64,000 bases of DNA, from assembly GCA_944389815.1 (NCBI GenBank), contig CALXNS010000034.1:1-64000 (forward strand). Reading direction: 5' to 3'. This DNA is from an uncultured Victivallis sp. (lineage in GTDB: Bacteria; Verrucomicrobiota; Lentisphaeria; Victivallales; Victivallaceae). The translations under genes were made by a program, and so were the position numbers. Each line of letters begins with the position of its first letter. Within the stretch, counting starts at the first letter, position 1. Below, piece after piece: positions 1 through 7,284 of the stretch. Under the pieces are notes generated by a model, which saw only the letters and a program-made list of their open reading frames with translations, made no database searches and had not been told where the DNA came from.

Positions 1-2
1 AA

Positions 3-638
3 TTGACGCAAACGCTCACCCGGCTGCAACGCGAAACCAATGATCTGCAAACCTCCAACCGCGCTCTCGAGCGCCGGATTAAACTCACGCAAATCGCACA
101 GCAGAAAGAAACCCGGCTTCTCTCGGAAGAGTCACTCGATAATCAAAAACGGCAAAAAGAGCTCCACAATGAACTCCTGAAACTGGAACGGGAAAATCAA
201 CGACTGAAGAATGCCATCCAGAACCGCCGGCCGCGGCAGTTGACCTTCTCATACGAAGATGCCACAAGCCTCGCCCCCTACTGGATGCTCATGTGCGACA
301 ACACCCTTTACCGCATCGGTCCGATGAACGAGCGCGAATATCCGATTCCGGATGTGGTTCAGACCACCGCGGCGAACGGAACACTTTTCGCCTACACGCC
401 GCGTTCCGGATTCAAAGTCGGCGCCAGACCGACCGGGGAACTGGAATATATCTTCCGGGAGATCAATCCGAAACGGTATTTCATTGACGTATTCCTTTCT
501 CCGGAAAGTTTCGACACCTTCATCGCCTTGAAAGAGTATCTTCGGGAACACGCCTTTCAGGTCAACTGGCATTTCACCAACAATAAACGCGCTCTGCTGC
601 GCAGCGCCGTCAATCCGGATTACCAGGCGTCAAAATGA
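3..638 (+). CDS. Coiled-coil protein, 5' end outside window (partial)
   Basis: I do not recognise a named family. The reading frame is open from the left window edge. The first in-window start-like codon is TTG at position 3, so the true start is probably upstream. Roughly the first 75 visible residues are rich in Glu, Lys, Arg, Leu and Asn with heptad-like spacing, which predicts a coiled coil. The remaining 130 residues look globular, with mixed strands and helices and several aromatic residues, and have no recognisable catalytic motif. No membrane segment is visible. The stop overlaps the next gene's start as ATGA, so it is translationally coupled to the lipoprotein at 635. It may belong to the same envelope-associated assembly as the lipoprotein and ankyrin protein; that is inference only. 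Confidence 0.7.
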   Translation: MTQTLTRLQRETNDLQTSNRALERRIKLTQIAQQKETRLLSEESLDNQKRQKELHNELLKLERENQRLKNAIQNRRPRQLTFSYEDATSLAPYWMLMCDNTLYRIGPMNEREYPIPDVVQTTAANGTLFAYTPRSGFKVGARPTGELEYIFREINPKRYFIDVFLSPESFDTFIALKEYLREHAFQVNWHFTNNKRALLRSAVNPDYQASK

Positions 639-1351
639 AACAATTTCTTCGCTCGACATCGCAAATATTCTCCTTTTACAGCGTCCTGTTGCCGCTGCTC
701 TTCCTCCTCCTGCTCGCCGGCTGCGACGATCCCGGACCAGAACCGAAACCCGAACCGAAACCAGAAGCGCCCTGTCAGGAACAATCCGAACCCCAGCAGC
801 AGCCCGCCGCCGCACCCGACGAAGAAAACGCCGACAAACCGGCGCAAAACGCCCCGAGCGCTTCTGACGCACCCAAACCCGCCGACAAACCGGCGACCGG
901 TGAAAAACCAGGTAAAAAACCGGGAGAGAAGCCGGGAGAGAAACCAACTCAAACGCCTTCCTCTTCCGGCACCTCCCCCCGTCCGGCAACGTCCGCTCCG
1001 GCAAATGCTTCAGGTTCCGGAAACGGCGGCGGTGGCGGCGGCGGCGGTTCGGGCGCGCCCCCGCCGCCGGATGACATTCTGCCGCCGCCGGAAAATGAAG
1101 ATGAACTCCTGCTGGAAGCCGCCGCCACCGCAGTCCGCGGTCTACTCAAAAACCCGGAAAGTGCCGTATTCCCCGCTCCCGGCAGCAGTTCAATCCGTAT
1201 CCGACACAAAGATGATCACCTTACTGCCGTCGAGGGAGAAGTGACGGCACAACAGCCGTCCGGAGAGAAAGTTACGCTTGAATTCCGCTGTCGGGTTCTG
1301 CGGATCAACGGCGTCTATTACGAGGCGGAAGTTGAATTTCTGGAGGAATGA
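635..1351 (+). CDS. Low-complexity lipoprotein with KPG repeats and a poly-Gly linker
   Basis: Predicted lipoprotein of 238 residues. An N-terminal hydrophobic segment ends in the lipobox LLAGC, followed by two Asp residues. Next comes a Pro/Glu/Lys-rich region, then repeated GEKPGKKP-type units at about residues 88-105, a Ser/Thr/Pro-rich stretch, a run of Gly codons near 1024-1050, and a short Pro-rich segment. The final ~90 residues look like a small folded domain. The long disordered stalk suggests a lipid-anchored protein that spans a distance in the envelope. The start overlaps the preceding stop (ATGA), and the stop lies 3 bp before the next start, so all three genes form one unit. Asp after the lipidated Cys is an inner-membrane retention signal in E. 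coli; whether that holds here is unknown. No function is assigned. Confidence 0.8.
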   Translation: MKQFLRSTSQIFSFYSVLLPLLFLLLLAGCDDPGPEPKPEPKPEAPCQEQSEPQQQPAAAPDEENADKPAQNAPSASDAPKPADKPATGEKPGKKPGEKPGEKPTQTPSSSGTSPRPATSAPANASGSGNGGGGGGGGSGAPPPPDDILPPPENEDELLLEAAATAVRGLLKNPESAVFPAPGSSSIRIRHKDDHLTAVEGEVTAQQPSGEKVTLEFRCRVLRINGVYYEAEVEFLEE

Positions 1352-1354
1352 TTC

Positions 1355-3505
1355 ATGCAAAGCGAATGCCCGTTCTGCCGCACCATGCAGGATGTCCCCG
1401 AGGAACTTCTCGGGCGCGAAAGCCGCTGCAGTTGCTGCGGCGCTCAATTCATCGTCCGTTTTCACGGACAACCACCGCAACGCCGGAACAAAAGCAAATC
1501 TCCGTTTCGGAAATGTCTTGCAGCCCTGACAATTCTGCTTCTGCTCGGCATCGCCGCCGCCGGAATCGCCGTCTATTTTCTCGACCCCGAACTCTTCCGG
1601 CCGGAAACCAAAGAACCGCCGCCGGCAATTTCCGGCTCGCAGGAGGCCGCGCCATTTCCCGCATCGCTTCTGGCCGCGGTGGAAACCGATGACCTGGTCT
1701 CGTTTCAGACCGAATTCCGAAAAGCCGGGTTCTCACCCGACCGCCGCGACCACGAAGGTCTTACGCTCCTGATGCGCGCCGCCGATGCCGGAGCGGAGAA
1801 CATCGCATTGCTGCTGCTCCGACAACACGCCTCCCCGGAACTTACCGATCCCGAGGGAAAAACCGCACTCGTCCGCGCCGCGGAAAACGGAAATCCCGCC
1901 ATGATCGAAACGTTGATCCGGGGCGGCGCCGATCTCAATGCCGGCGCCTCTTCCGGAAAAACCGCTCTTGCCGCCGCCATCGAACGGGAGGATACGGTTC
2001 TCCTTGAAACCCTGATCCATTTCGGCGCCGCCCTCTGGGCGGGCGCCAGTCAGGGCAATCCGCCGTTGATTCAGGCCGCCGCCCGGAATTTCAAGCCGGG
2101 AATCAAAATCCTCCTCAACGCCAACGCCGATCCCGCGACAACCGACGCCAAAGGCGAGAATCTGCTCTTTTACGCAATCCACGCCGAAGATCCCGAACTT
2201 CTGGAAACCGCCCTGCGCGCCGGAACACCGGTGAATCAGACCAATACCGCCGGAGAAACACCCCTCATCGCCGCACTCAATGCCAAACTCGAATCCTTCG
2301 CTTTCCGACTGCTCGCAGCCGGCGCCGATCCCGGACGCGCGGACGACCGGTTCCATCTGCTGATCGCCGCGGCTGATTTTCCGCAACTGCTGGAAAAACT
2401 CCTCGCGCAGATTCCGGAAAAGATCAACACCCCCGGCCCCGACGACGCCCCCCCGATCGTCGCCGCCATCCGGCTCGGCAATGTTCAGAGCGCGGCTCTG
2501 CTGCTGAAAAACGGCGCCGAACTGAAATTGACCGGCAACGCCGCAAACGATCCGGTCACTGGTGCAATCTCATCCGGCAGCGTCGAAATGTTCGACTGGC
2601 TGCAACAGCATCTGGAGCTCCCGCAGCAACGTCTCGATCAGGCACTCGTTGAAGCGGCCCGGATCGGCAACGCGCAGATGGTTCAAAAATTACTGCAGCT
2701 CAATGCCGATCCGATCGCCGTTTCGCCATCCGCCCTGGACGTCGCCACTGCCGCCGGATTCGAACGCTGCGTTGCGGTATTGCAGAAACCGACCCGGGAC
2801 GCAACGGAAAAACGCGACCGTGAAATGATTCAAACCGCCATCAAACAGATTTCACCGCAGACTCCGGGCGAGTCGCTGCAACTCCTGGAAAAAGCTGCAG
2901 AAAAGCTGCAGAATTGCGAACTTCCTGAAATGCAAACCTTCCAAATCGCTCTCGGGCGATACCGCACACTCGCCCAGGAATATGACAAAGAAAATCTGCA
3001 ACGCGTGATCGACCGAAGCCGGCACCTGGACAATGACGACGCATTCCATCAACTGGCCATCGCGATCCGCCGTTACCCCCGCGCACCACAGCTGGAGGCG
3101 GCGAAAAACATCTGCAACAAATTCCAGACCGACACTCCGGAAAAGAAATCCGAATATGAAGAGTTCCTCAAACAACTCGACTCCATCACCGCCATGAACA
3201 GCGAAAACATCGCCGAGGAAGTAACCACGTTTCTCAACGCCTGGCTGAACGATCTCAAACTCAAGATCAATACCGATCGTTACTGGGCATCCAAATCATT
3301 GATGACCAACCTCCCGGAACTGGAATCCTGGACCCCCCCAAAACCGAAAGATAAAAACTGGAATGCTTTCGAGACCACGGTTCAACTGCAGGCCCGCGTC
3401 AAACCCGCACGCGGCGGTTCGGAGCTTCGCATCTACAACATCAAACTGCAACGGGCCACGGACACACTCCAGTGGCAGATTCTTACCGTGGAAAACGCAA
3501 TTTAA
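1355..3505 (+). CDS. Zinc-ribbon / transmembrane / ankyrin-repeat protein
   Basis: A 716-residue protein with three parts. Residues 1-35 carry two CxxC pairs (CPFC near residue 5 and CSCC near residue 27), a small zinc ribbon of the MJ0042 type. A single membrane helix lies at about residues 52-74. Residues ~105-480 are successive ankyrin-like repeats with recurring motifs such as GLTLLMRAA, GKTALVRAAENGN and GETPLIAALN. The C-terminal 230 residues are helical with no repeat and end in a small domain. This topology puts the zinc ribbon on one side of the membrane and the ankyrin platform on the other; ankyrin repeats bind partner proteins. The start is 3 bp after the lipoprotein stop, with a GGAGG ribosome site overlapping that stop. 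Partner and role are unknown. Confidence 0.85.
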   Translation: MQSECPFCRTMQDVPEELLGRESRCSCCGAQFIVRFHGQPPQRRNKSKSPFRKCLAALTILLLLGIAAAGIAVYFLDPELFRPETKEPPPAISGSQEAAPFPASLLAAVETDDLVSFQTEFRKAGFSPDRRDHEGLTLLMRAADAGAENIALLLLRQHASPELTDPEGKTALVRAAENGNPAMIETLIRGGADLNAGASSGKTALAAAIEREDTVLLETLIHFGAALWAGASQGNPPLIQAAARNFKPGIKILLNANADPATTDAKGENLLFYAIHAEDPELLETALRAGTPVNQTNTAGETPLIAALNAKLESFAFRLLAAGADPGRADDRFHLLIAAADFPQLLEKLLAQIPEKINTPGPDDAPPIVAAIRLGNVQSAALLLKNGAELKLTGNAANDPVTGAISSGSVEMFDWLQQHLELPQQRLDQALVEAARIGNAQMVQKLLQLNADPIAVSPSALDVATAAGFERCVAVLQKPTRDATEKRDREMIQTAIKQISPQTPGESLQLLEKAAEKLQNCELPEMQTFQIALGRYRTLAQEYDKENLQRVIDRSRHLDNDDAFHQLAIAIRRYPRAPQLEAAKNICNKFQTDTPEKKSEYEEFLKQLDSITAMNSENIAEEVTTFLNAWLNDLKLKINTDRYWASKSLMTNLPELESWTPPKPKDKNWNAFETTVQLQARVKPARGGSELRIYNIKLQRATDTLQWQILTVENAI

Positions 3506-3527
3506 CCTGATACGACTCCGGAAACGC

Positions 3528-3556
3528 TTGCAAAAGATCATTCGTCACGGTATATT
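3528..3556 (+). promoter_or_regulatory. Sigma-70-like promoter before the chromate transporter pair
   Basis: TTGCAA at 3528-3533, a 17-bp spacer, then TATATT at 3551-3556. It lies in the gap after the ankyrin gene and reads toward the transporter start at 3637. Confidence 0.6.
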
Positions 3557-3636
3557 AATTCCATTCATACGCAGACGGGCAACCGGTTCGTTCGCCGGTG
3601 TATTGATATGATATTTTGCAACGGATATTCATCAAA

Positions 3637-4242
3637 ATGGAAGAACTGCCCGAAAATCCGCTTAAAAATCTGCCGCGCCGCAGGGTATTATGGCTGCTCT
3701 TCTTTCATTTCTTAAAAATCGCCACATTCGTCGTCGGCGGCGGCTACGCGATCATTCTTGCGGCGGAACGCATTTTCGTGGAACGACTTAAATGGCTTAC
3801 GCAGCAGGAGCTCTTCGACGGAATCGCCCTTTTCCAGACCGTTCCCGGATTGATGGCGGGCAATACCGCAGTCTACATCGGTTATCGGGCGGCGGGATAT
3901 CCGGGCGCACTGGCGGCGCTCTCCGGAGTCGCCCTGCCCTCGTTCGTAATCATCACGCTCATCGCGCTGGGATTTTCCGCATTGCCGCTCGACAACGTCT
4001 ATGTGCAGGGAGCATTCGTCGGGGCGCGTTCGGCACTCGGAGGGTTGACGCTCGCGGCAATCATTAAATTGTGGAAAAGTTCGAAGGTCGATCTTTTCTG
4101 GTTCGTCATCGCCTTCGGCTGCCTGGCTGGAGTGTTGCTCAGTTCATGGAATCCTGCCTGGTTCCTCCTGGCGGGCGCGGTCGCGGGAACGGTGCGCACT
4201 TACCTGGGAATGTTGTTTGCCCTGAGACACCGGAGAAATTGA
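3637..4242 (+). CDS. Chromate transporter family protein, first half
   Basis: Membrane protein of the CHR (chromate ion transporter) family, about 200 residues. Long CHR proteins carry two homologous halves; here each half is a separate gene. The family motif is clear near residues 25-75: FVVGGGYAIILAAE, then QELFDGIALFQTVPGLMAGN, where Gly and Pro residues are conserved. About six hydrophobic segments follow. I prefer the ATG at 3637 over the in-frame TTG at 3616, because family homology starts shortly after it, although neither has a strong ribosome site. The second half begins 9 bp after this stop, so the two are surely co-translated and probably form a heterodimer. Members export chromate in some bacteria, but the substrate here is not shown by sequence. 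Confidence 0.88.
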   Translation: MEELPENPLKNLPRRRVLWLLFFHFLKIATFVVGGGYAIILAAERIFVERLKWLTQQELFDGIALFQTVPGLMAGNTAVYIGYRAAGYPGALAALSGVALPSFVIITLIALGFSALPLDNVYVQGAFVGARSALGGLTLAAIIKLWKSSKVDLFWFVIAFGCLAGVLLSSWNPAWFLLAGAVAGTVRTYLGMLFALRHRRN

Positions 4243-4251
4243 GGAAACATC

Positions 4252-4839
4252 ATGGTATATTTGACCATTTTTCTCACCTTCGTTTACTACGGATGTCTCT
4301 GCTTCGGCGGCGGCAGCGCCCTCGTGCCGATTTATATTGAGGATCTCGTCAACAACCGCCACTGGATGACGCTGGAGGAATTCGGAAATCTGATCGCCAT
4401 CTCCCAGATGACCCCGGGACCGATCGGCGTCAACGCGGCCACTTTTTTCGGTTATCAATACGGAGGAATTTTCGGCGGTTTTCTCGCCACCTGCGGCCTG
4501 CTGCTCGTACCGTTTTTCCTGATGATCCTCGTGGTGCGTTCCCTCGACCGCTGGTCGCAGACCAGACTGGTCAACGGCATCATGGACGGATTGCGTCCAG
4601 CGGTTTTCGGCATGATTGTTGCATCGCTGGTCATCTATCTCGGGCTCTCGGTGTTCACCGAACCGATCCCGTGGGACAAAATCCTGCGCTGGAAACCCGA
4701 ACTTCCACCTTCATTCTCCATCAATCCAGCGGCATTGATATTGTTCATCATTTCAACAATTCTCTTCGCCAGAACCAGAATCGCGATCATCACGGTAATT
4801 TTTCTCTCCGCGCTGGCGGGAGCGTTCTTCTGCCGATGA
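4252..4839 (+). CDS. Chromate transporter family protein, second half
   Basis: Second short CHR-domain membrane protein, 195 residues and homologous to its upstream neighbour. It has the same signature in order: FCFGGGSALVPIYIEDLV-like Gly-rich loop, then LIAISQMTPGPIGVNAATFFGY, where the PGP motif is diagnostic. Six or so hydrophobic helices are predicted. GAGGAAAC lies just upstream of the ATG, and the gap to the previous gene is 9 bp. Paired short CHR genes are known from Gram-positive bacteria, where both are needed for transport. The gene converges on the GntR-fusion gene whose stop is at 4906. Physiological substrate unknown. Confidence 0.88.
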   Translation: MVYLTIFLTFVYYGCLCFGGGSALVPIYIEDLVNNRHWMTLEEFGNLIAISQMTPGPIGVNAATFFGYQYGGIFGGFLATCGLLLVPFFLMILVVRSLDRWSQTRLVNGIMDGLRPAVFGMIVASLVIYLGLSVFTEPIPWDKILRWKPELPPSFSINPAALILFIISTILFARTRIAIITVIFLSALAGAFFCR

Positions 4840-4880
4840 GAACGGTCGCGCCTGTCACTCCGAGTGCCTTCACATTCCAT

Positions 4881-4910
4881 TGCAGAAAACTCACATGCAG
4901 AAAACTCACA
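4881..4910. repeat. Perfect 15-bp tandem duplication
   Basis: TGCAGAAAACTCACA occurs twice head to tail, at 4881-4895 and 4896-4910. The second copy covers the stop codon of the minus-strand gene at 4906. It fills most of the 66-bp gap between two convergent genes. It has no dyad symmetry, so it is not a terminator. Confidence 0.9.
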
Positions 4911-6312
4911 CCGGAGGAAGTCCGGCTCCGATTCCGGCATTGAGCTTCTCCTGCAGCTCGCGATATTGTTCCGGTTCGAGAACCAGTCGATGAGCCAACA
5001 GCAGACTCAACGATTCATCCATCATTTTCACGACATTGCAACTGCTGCTCAACAAGCTCGGACGGGCAATCTTCAAAAACGCCTCCAGCTTCTCCGGTAC
5101 CGTTCCTGCCGGTGGCTGATAGGCCGGCATTGCCGGAATTTCCCGGCAATATTCACCGCAGGCCTCAGCAGTCAGCATCCGCTCCAGCAATGCAAAGCGT
5201 TCTCCGACCCGCGCCCCCGCAGTCAAACCGATTCCGCACACCGACAATGATGACGCCCGCCTTTTCCTGCCGGGCAGCGTCACCACACCCCAATCCTCAC
5301 GCGGCATCCTTTCGCACAGCAGCCGATAATCGGTGCCTTCGCCAATCAACATCGCCGTCCGATCGCAAGCGAGAAGATCGACCAGCGCGCTGCGGGGATC
5401 ATTCCGCCGCAGCGAACAGGTGCCGGGATGCGAGAAAATTCGGGAAAAGAAATCCAGGGCTTCACGGGCCGCCGGATCGTCATAAATCACGCAGTTGCCG
5501 TTACGATCAAGAAACTCCGCATCATTCTGAAAGAGAAATGGGATGTAACTATTCAATGTGAAAATGACACTCAGCGCATAATTGACGATCTGCTCCTCCC
5601 GCCGAACCGTCAACTTATCCAGATGATTCCAGAGATCTTCCCAGCTCCAATCCGCCGTCGGTTCCGCCAGCCCGAACCGCCGGAACAGCCGTCGATTGAA
5701 AAACAGCATCGCCGTGCTGAACGTCACCGGCAGCGCGTATAATTTCCCGTACCACCGGAATGCACGCAACACTTCCGCAGGAAAATGTTCCCTTTTCAGC
5801 ACTGTGGATTTTTCCAGCCACTCATCCAGCGGCAGCAGAGCCCGGCGTTGCGCAAGATGCGGCAACTGACCCTCATCAACCGCCGCAAAACCAATCTGTT
5901 TTTCACTGCCCCGCCCGAGCCGGGAAATCCATTCCATATATTCCGGATTATCCTTGTACTCCGCCGACGGAAGATTCTGCAGCTCAACCTCCGGCGTCAC
6001 CCGCTGCAGAAAACGCTCCGTCGCCAGAGGCGGCAGCACGCAGAGCCAGTTGTAAAAATAAAATGCCGCCGATTCCGGCTGCCAGACTCCGGCAACAAAG
6101 GTACCGGCACCTGGCTTCATCTCCAGTTCGCCGTTCTCGGACAGTTGTCGGTATACTGAATGACATACCGCGAAACTTACTCCATATTCCGCAGCCAGCT
6201 CCCGCGCAGACGGCAGCCGCTCTCCCGGGCGCAGGGTTTGATTACGAATCTTTTCGCGGATTTCCTGAATAATCCGTCGAGTCATAGGTATTGCGTTTTT
6301 TTCACGTACCAT
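4906..6312 (-). CDS. GntR-type regulator fused to a solute-binding-protein domain
   Basis: A 468-residue, apparently cytoplasmic one-component regulator. Residues ~10-75 are a winged helix of the GntR family, with the recognition region SARELAAEYGVSFAVCHSVY and wing GELEMKPGAGTF. From about residue 95 to the end, the sequence resembles family 1 extracellular solute-binding proteins (for example YALPVTFSTAMLFFNRRLF followed by a WSWEDLWNHLDKL segment). There is no signal peptide between the domains. Ligand-binding domains of this kind usually bind oligosaccharides outside the cell; here one seems to have become a sensor. The start at 6312 has AGGAG 11 bases upstream. It is divergent from the pseudopilin/GH2 pair, its likely target, and its own promoter contains repeated TGTGATATA sites. 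Effector unknown. Confidence 0.85.
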   Translation of the reverse strand: MVREKNAIPMTRRIIQEIREKIRNQTLRPGERLPSARELAAEYGVSFAVCHSVYRQLSENGELEMKPGAGTFVAGVWQPESAAFYFYNWLCVLPPLATERFLQRVTPEVELQNLPSAEYKDNPEYMEWISRLGRGSEKQIGFAAVDEGQLPHLAQRRALLPLDEWLEKSTVLKREHFPAEVLRAFRWYGKLYALPVTFSTAMLFFNRRLFRRFGLAEPTADWSWEDLWNHLDKLTVRREEQIVNYALSVIFTLNSYIPFLFQNDAEFLDRNGNCVIYDDPAAREALDFFSRIFSHPGTCSLRRNDPRSALVDLLACDRTAMLIGEGTDYRLLCERMPREDWGVVTLPGRKRRASSLSVCGIGLTAGARVGERFALLERMLTAEACGEYCREIPAMPAYQPPAGTVPEKLEAFLKIARPSLLSSSCNVVKMMDESLSLLLAHRLVLEPEQYRELQEKLNAGIGAGLPPV

Positions 6313-6343
6313 GTTAATTTCAGCTCCTGGTTTTCTTTATTTT

Positions 6344-6372
6344 ATTATATCACAATATATCACATTTGTCAA
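6344..6372 (-). promoter_or_regulatory. Consensus promoter of the GntR-fusion gene with tandem operator-like repeats
   Basis: On the minus strand, TTGACA (6372-6367) is separated by exactly 17 bp from TATAAT (6349-6344), a perfect sigma-70 consensus. The spacer and -10 are filled by two TGTGATATA repeats spaced 10 bp apart (6364-6356 and 6354-6346), one helical turn. A repressor bound there would block polymerase, which fits autoregulation by the adjacent GntR-type protein. Confidence 0.75.
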
Positions 6373-6425
6373 GTGATTTATTTTTTAAAATTATTTTTTA
6401 TTTCACTATTGGATATTGATTTTTT

Positions 6426-6437
6426 TGTGATATAATA
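6426..6437 (+). promoter_or_regulatory. Third operator-like copy over the pseudopilin -10 element
   Basis: TGTGATATAATA here is the exact inverse of the sequence at 6343-6354. It overlaps a TATAAT (6431-6436) that can serve as the -10 of the plus-strand pseudopilin/GH2 unit, with only a weak TTGGAT 16 bp upstream. The same element therefore lies on the -10 of both divergent promoters. Confidence 0.6.
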
Positions 6438-6488
6438 TTATCAAAACAAAGGCCGTAACAATCCCATCATTACTGAAAGGTTTGTGCA

Positions 6489-7268
6489 ATGCAAAGACAA
6501 AATCTCCATCCACGAAACGTAATCTCCTCAACATCCGCCTCCCCCTGCCCGACGAAAGGCCGTCGCAATTTCACATTGATCGAATTGCTCGTTGTAATTG
6601 TGATCATCGCCATCCTTGCCTCAATGCTGCTTCCGGCGTTGAACCAGGCTCGGGAAAAAGCACATCAAGCCAGTTGCACCGGGGCTCTGAAACAACTCGG
6701 TCTGGCCGGTTGTACCTATTTGAATGATAATCGCGGCATGAGCATTCCGATCCTCGGAAAGGACTGGCTCTATTGGGCCGATCAACAATCAGTACGCAGT
6801 TATCTCGGCATCGGCACGGTGGACACCTCTGAGAGCAACTGGCAGGCGGAATCGCGCAACTTTCCCTCCGGATTGATCTGCCCGAGCGCAATCCGGGCTC
6901 AAACTCCTGACGATACCGGGAAACGCAACGTCATGAATGCATACGGCATCAACGCCCCGCGCGACGACTCCTGGTATCGAACCTATGACGGGTTCAACTC
7001 CGCCCGTCTGAAAACGCCGTCCCGTTTGATGGCGTTCTGCGATGCGACCGACAACCGCGCCTTCCGCTGGAGCAGCAACACGTCGCAGAATTCATGGATT
7101 CTCTACGGCGACACTGCCGGACGCTGCGGCGCGGCCGGACGCCATTCGCTGCGGATCAACGTCGCCTACATGGATGGTCACGCGGGAACCGTTTCCTACG
7201 GTGAGATCATTTACACGGAGACGCCGGAATTCTGGCTCGACGACAACGCCTACGTGATGATCCAATAA
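6489..7268 (+). CDS. Pseudopilin-like protein with type IV pilin N-terminus
   Basis: A 259-residue protein with a long polar leader (residues 1-27), then [20 protein letters not shown], the hydrophobic helix of type IV pilins and type II secretion pseudopilins, followed by [11 protein letters not shown]. Position -1 to the presumed cleavage site is Asn rather than the usual Gly. The C-terminal globular part ends in [16 protein letters not shown], an H-x9-DG motif of the kind seen in the many pseudopilin-like proteins of Planctomycetes and Lentisphaerae. GAAAGG precedes the start by 8 bases. The GH2 gene begins 16 bp downstream, so the pair is probably one transcript. Role in displaying or exporting hydrolases is inference; the N-terminal identity is certain. 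Confidence 0.88.
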   Translation: MQRQNLHPRNVISSTSASPCPTKGRRNFTLIELLVVIVIIAILASMLLPALNQAREKAHQASCTGALKQLGLAGCTYLNDNRGMSIPILGKDWLYWADQQSVRSYLGIGTVDTSESNWQAESRNFPSGLICPSAIRAQTPDDTGKRNVMNAYGINAPRDDSWYRTYDGFNSARLKTPSRLMAFCDATDNRAFRWSSNTSQNSWILYGDTAGRCGAAGRHSLRINVAYMDGHAGTVSYGEIIYTETPEFWLDDNAYVMIQ

Positions 7269-7284
7269 TAATTTTGATGATAAC

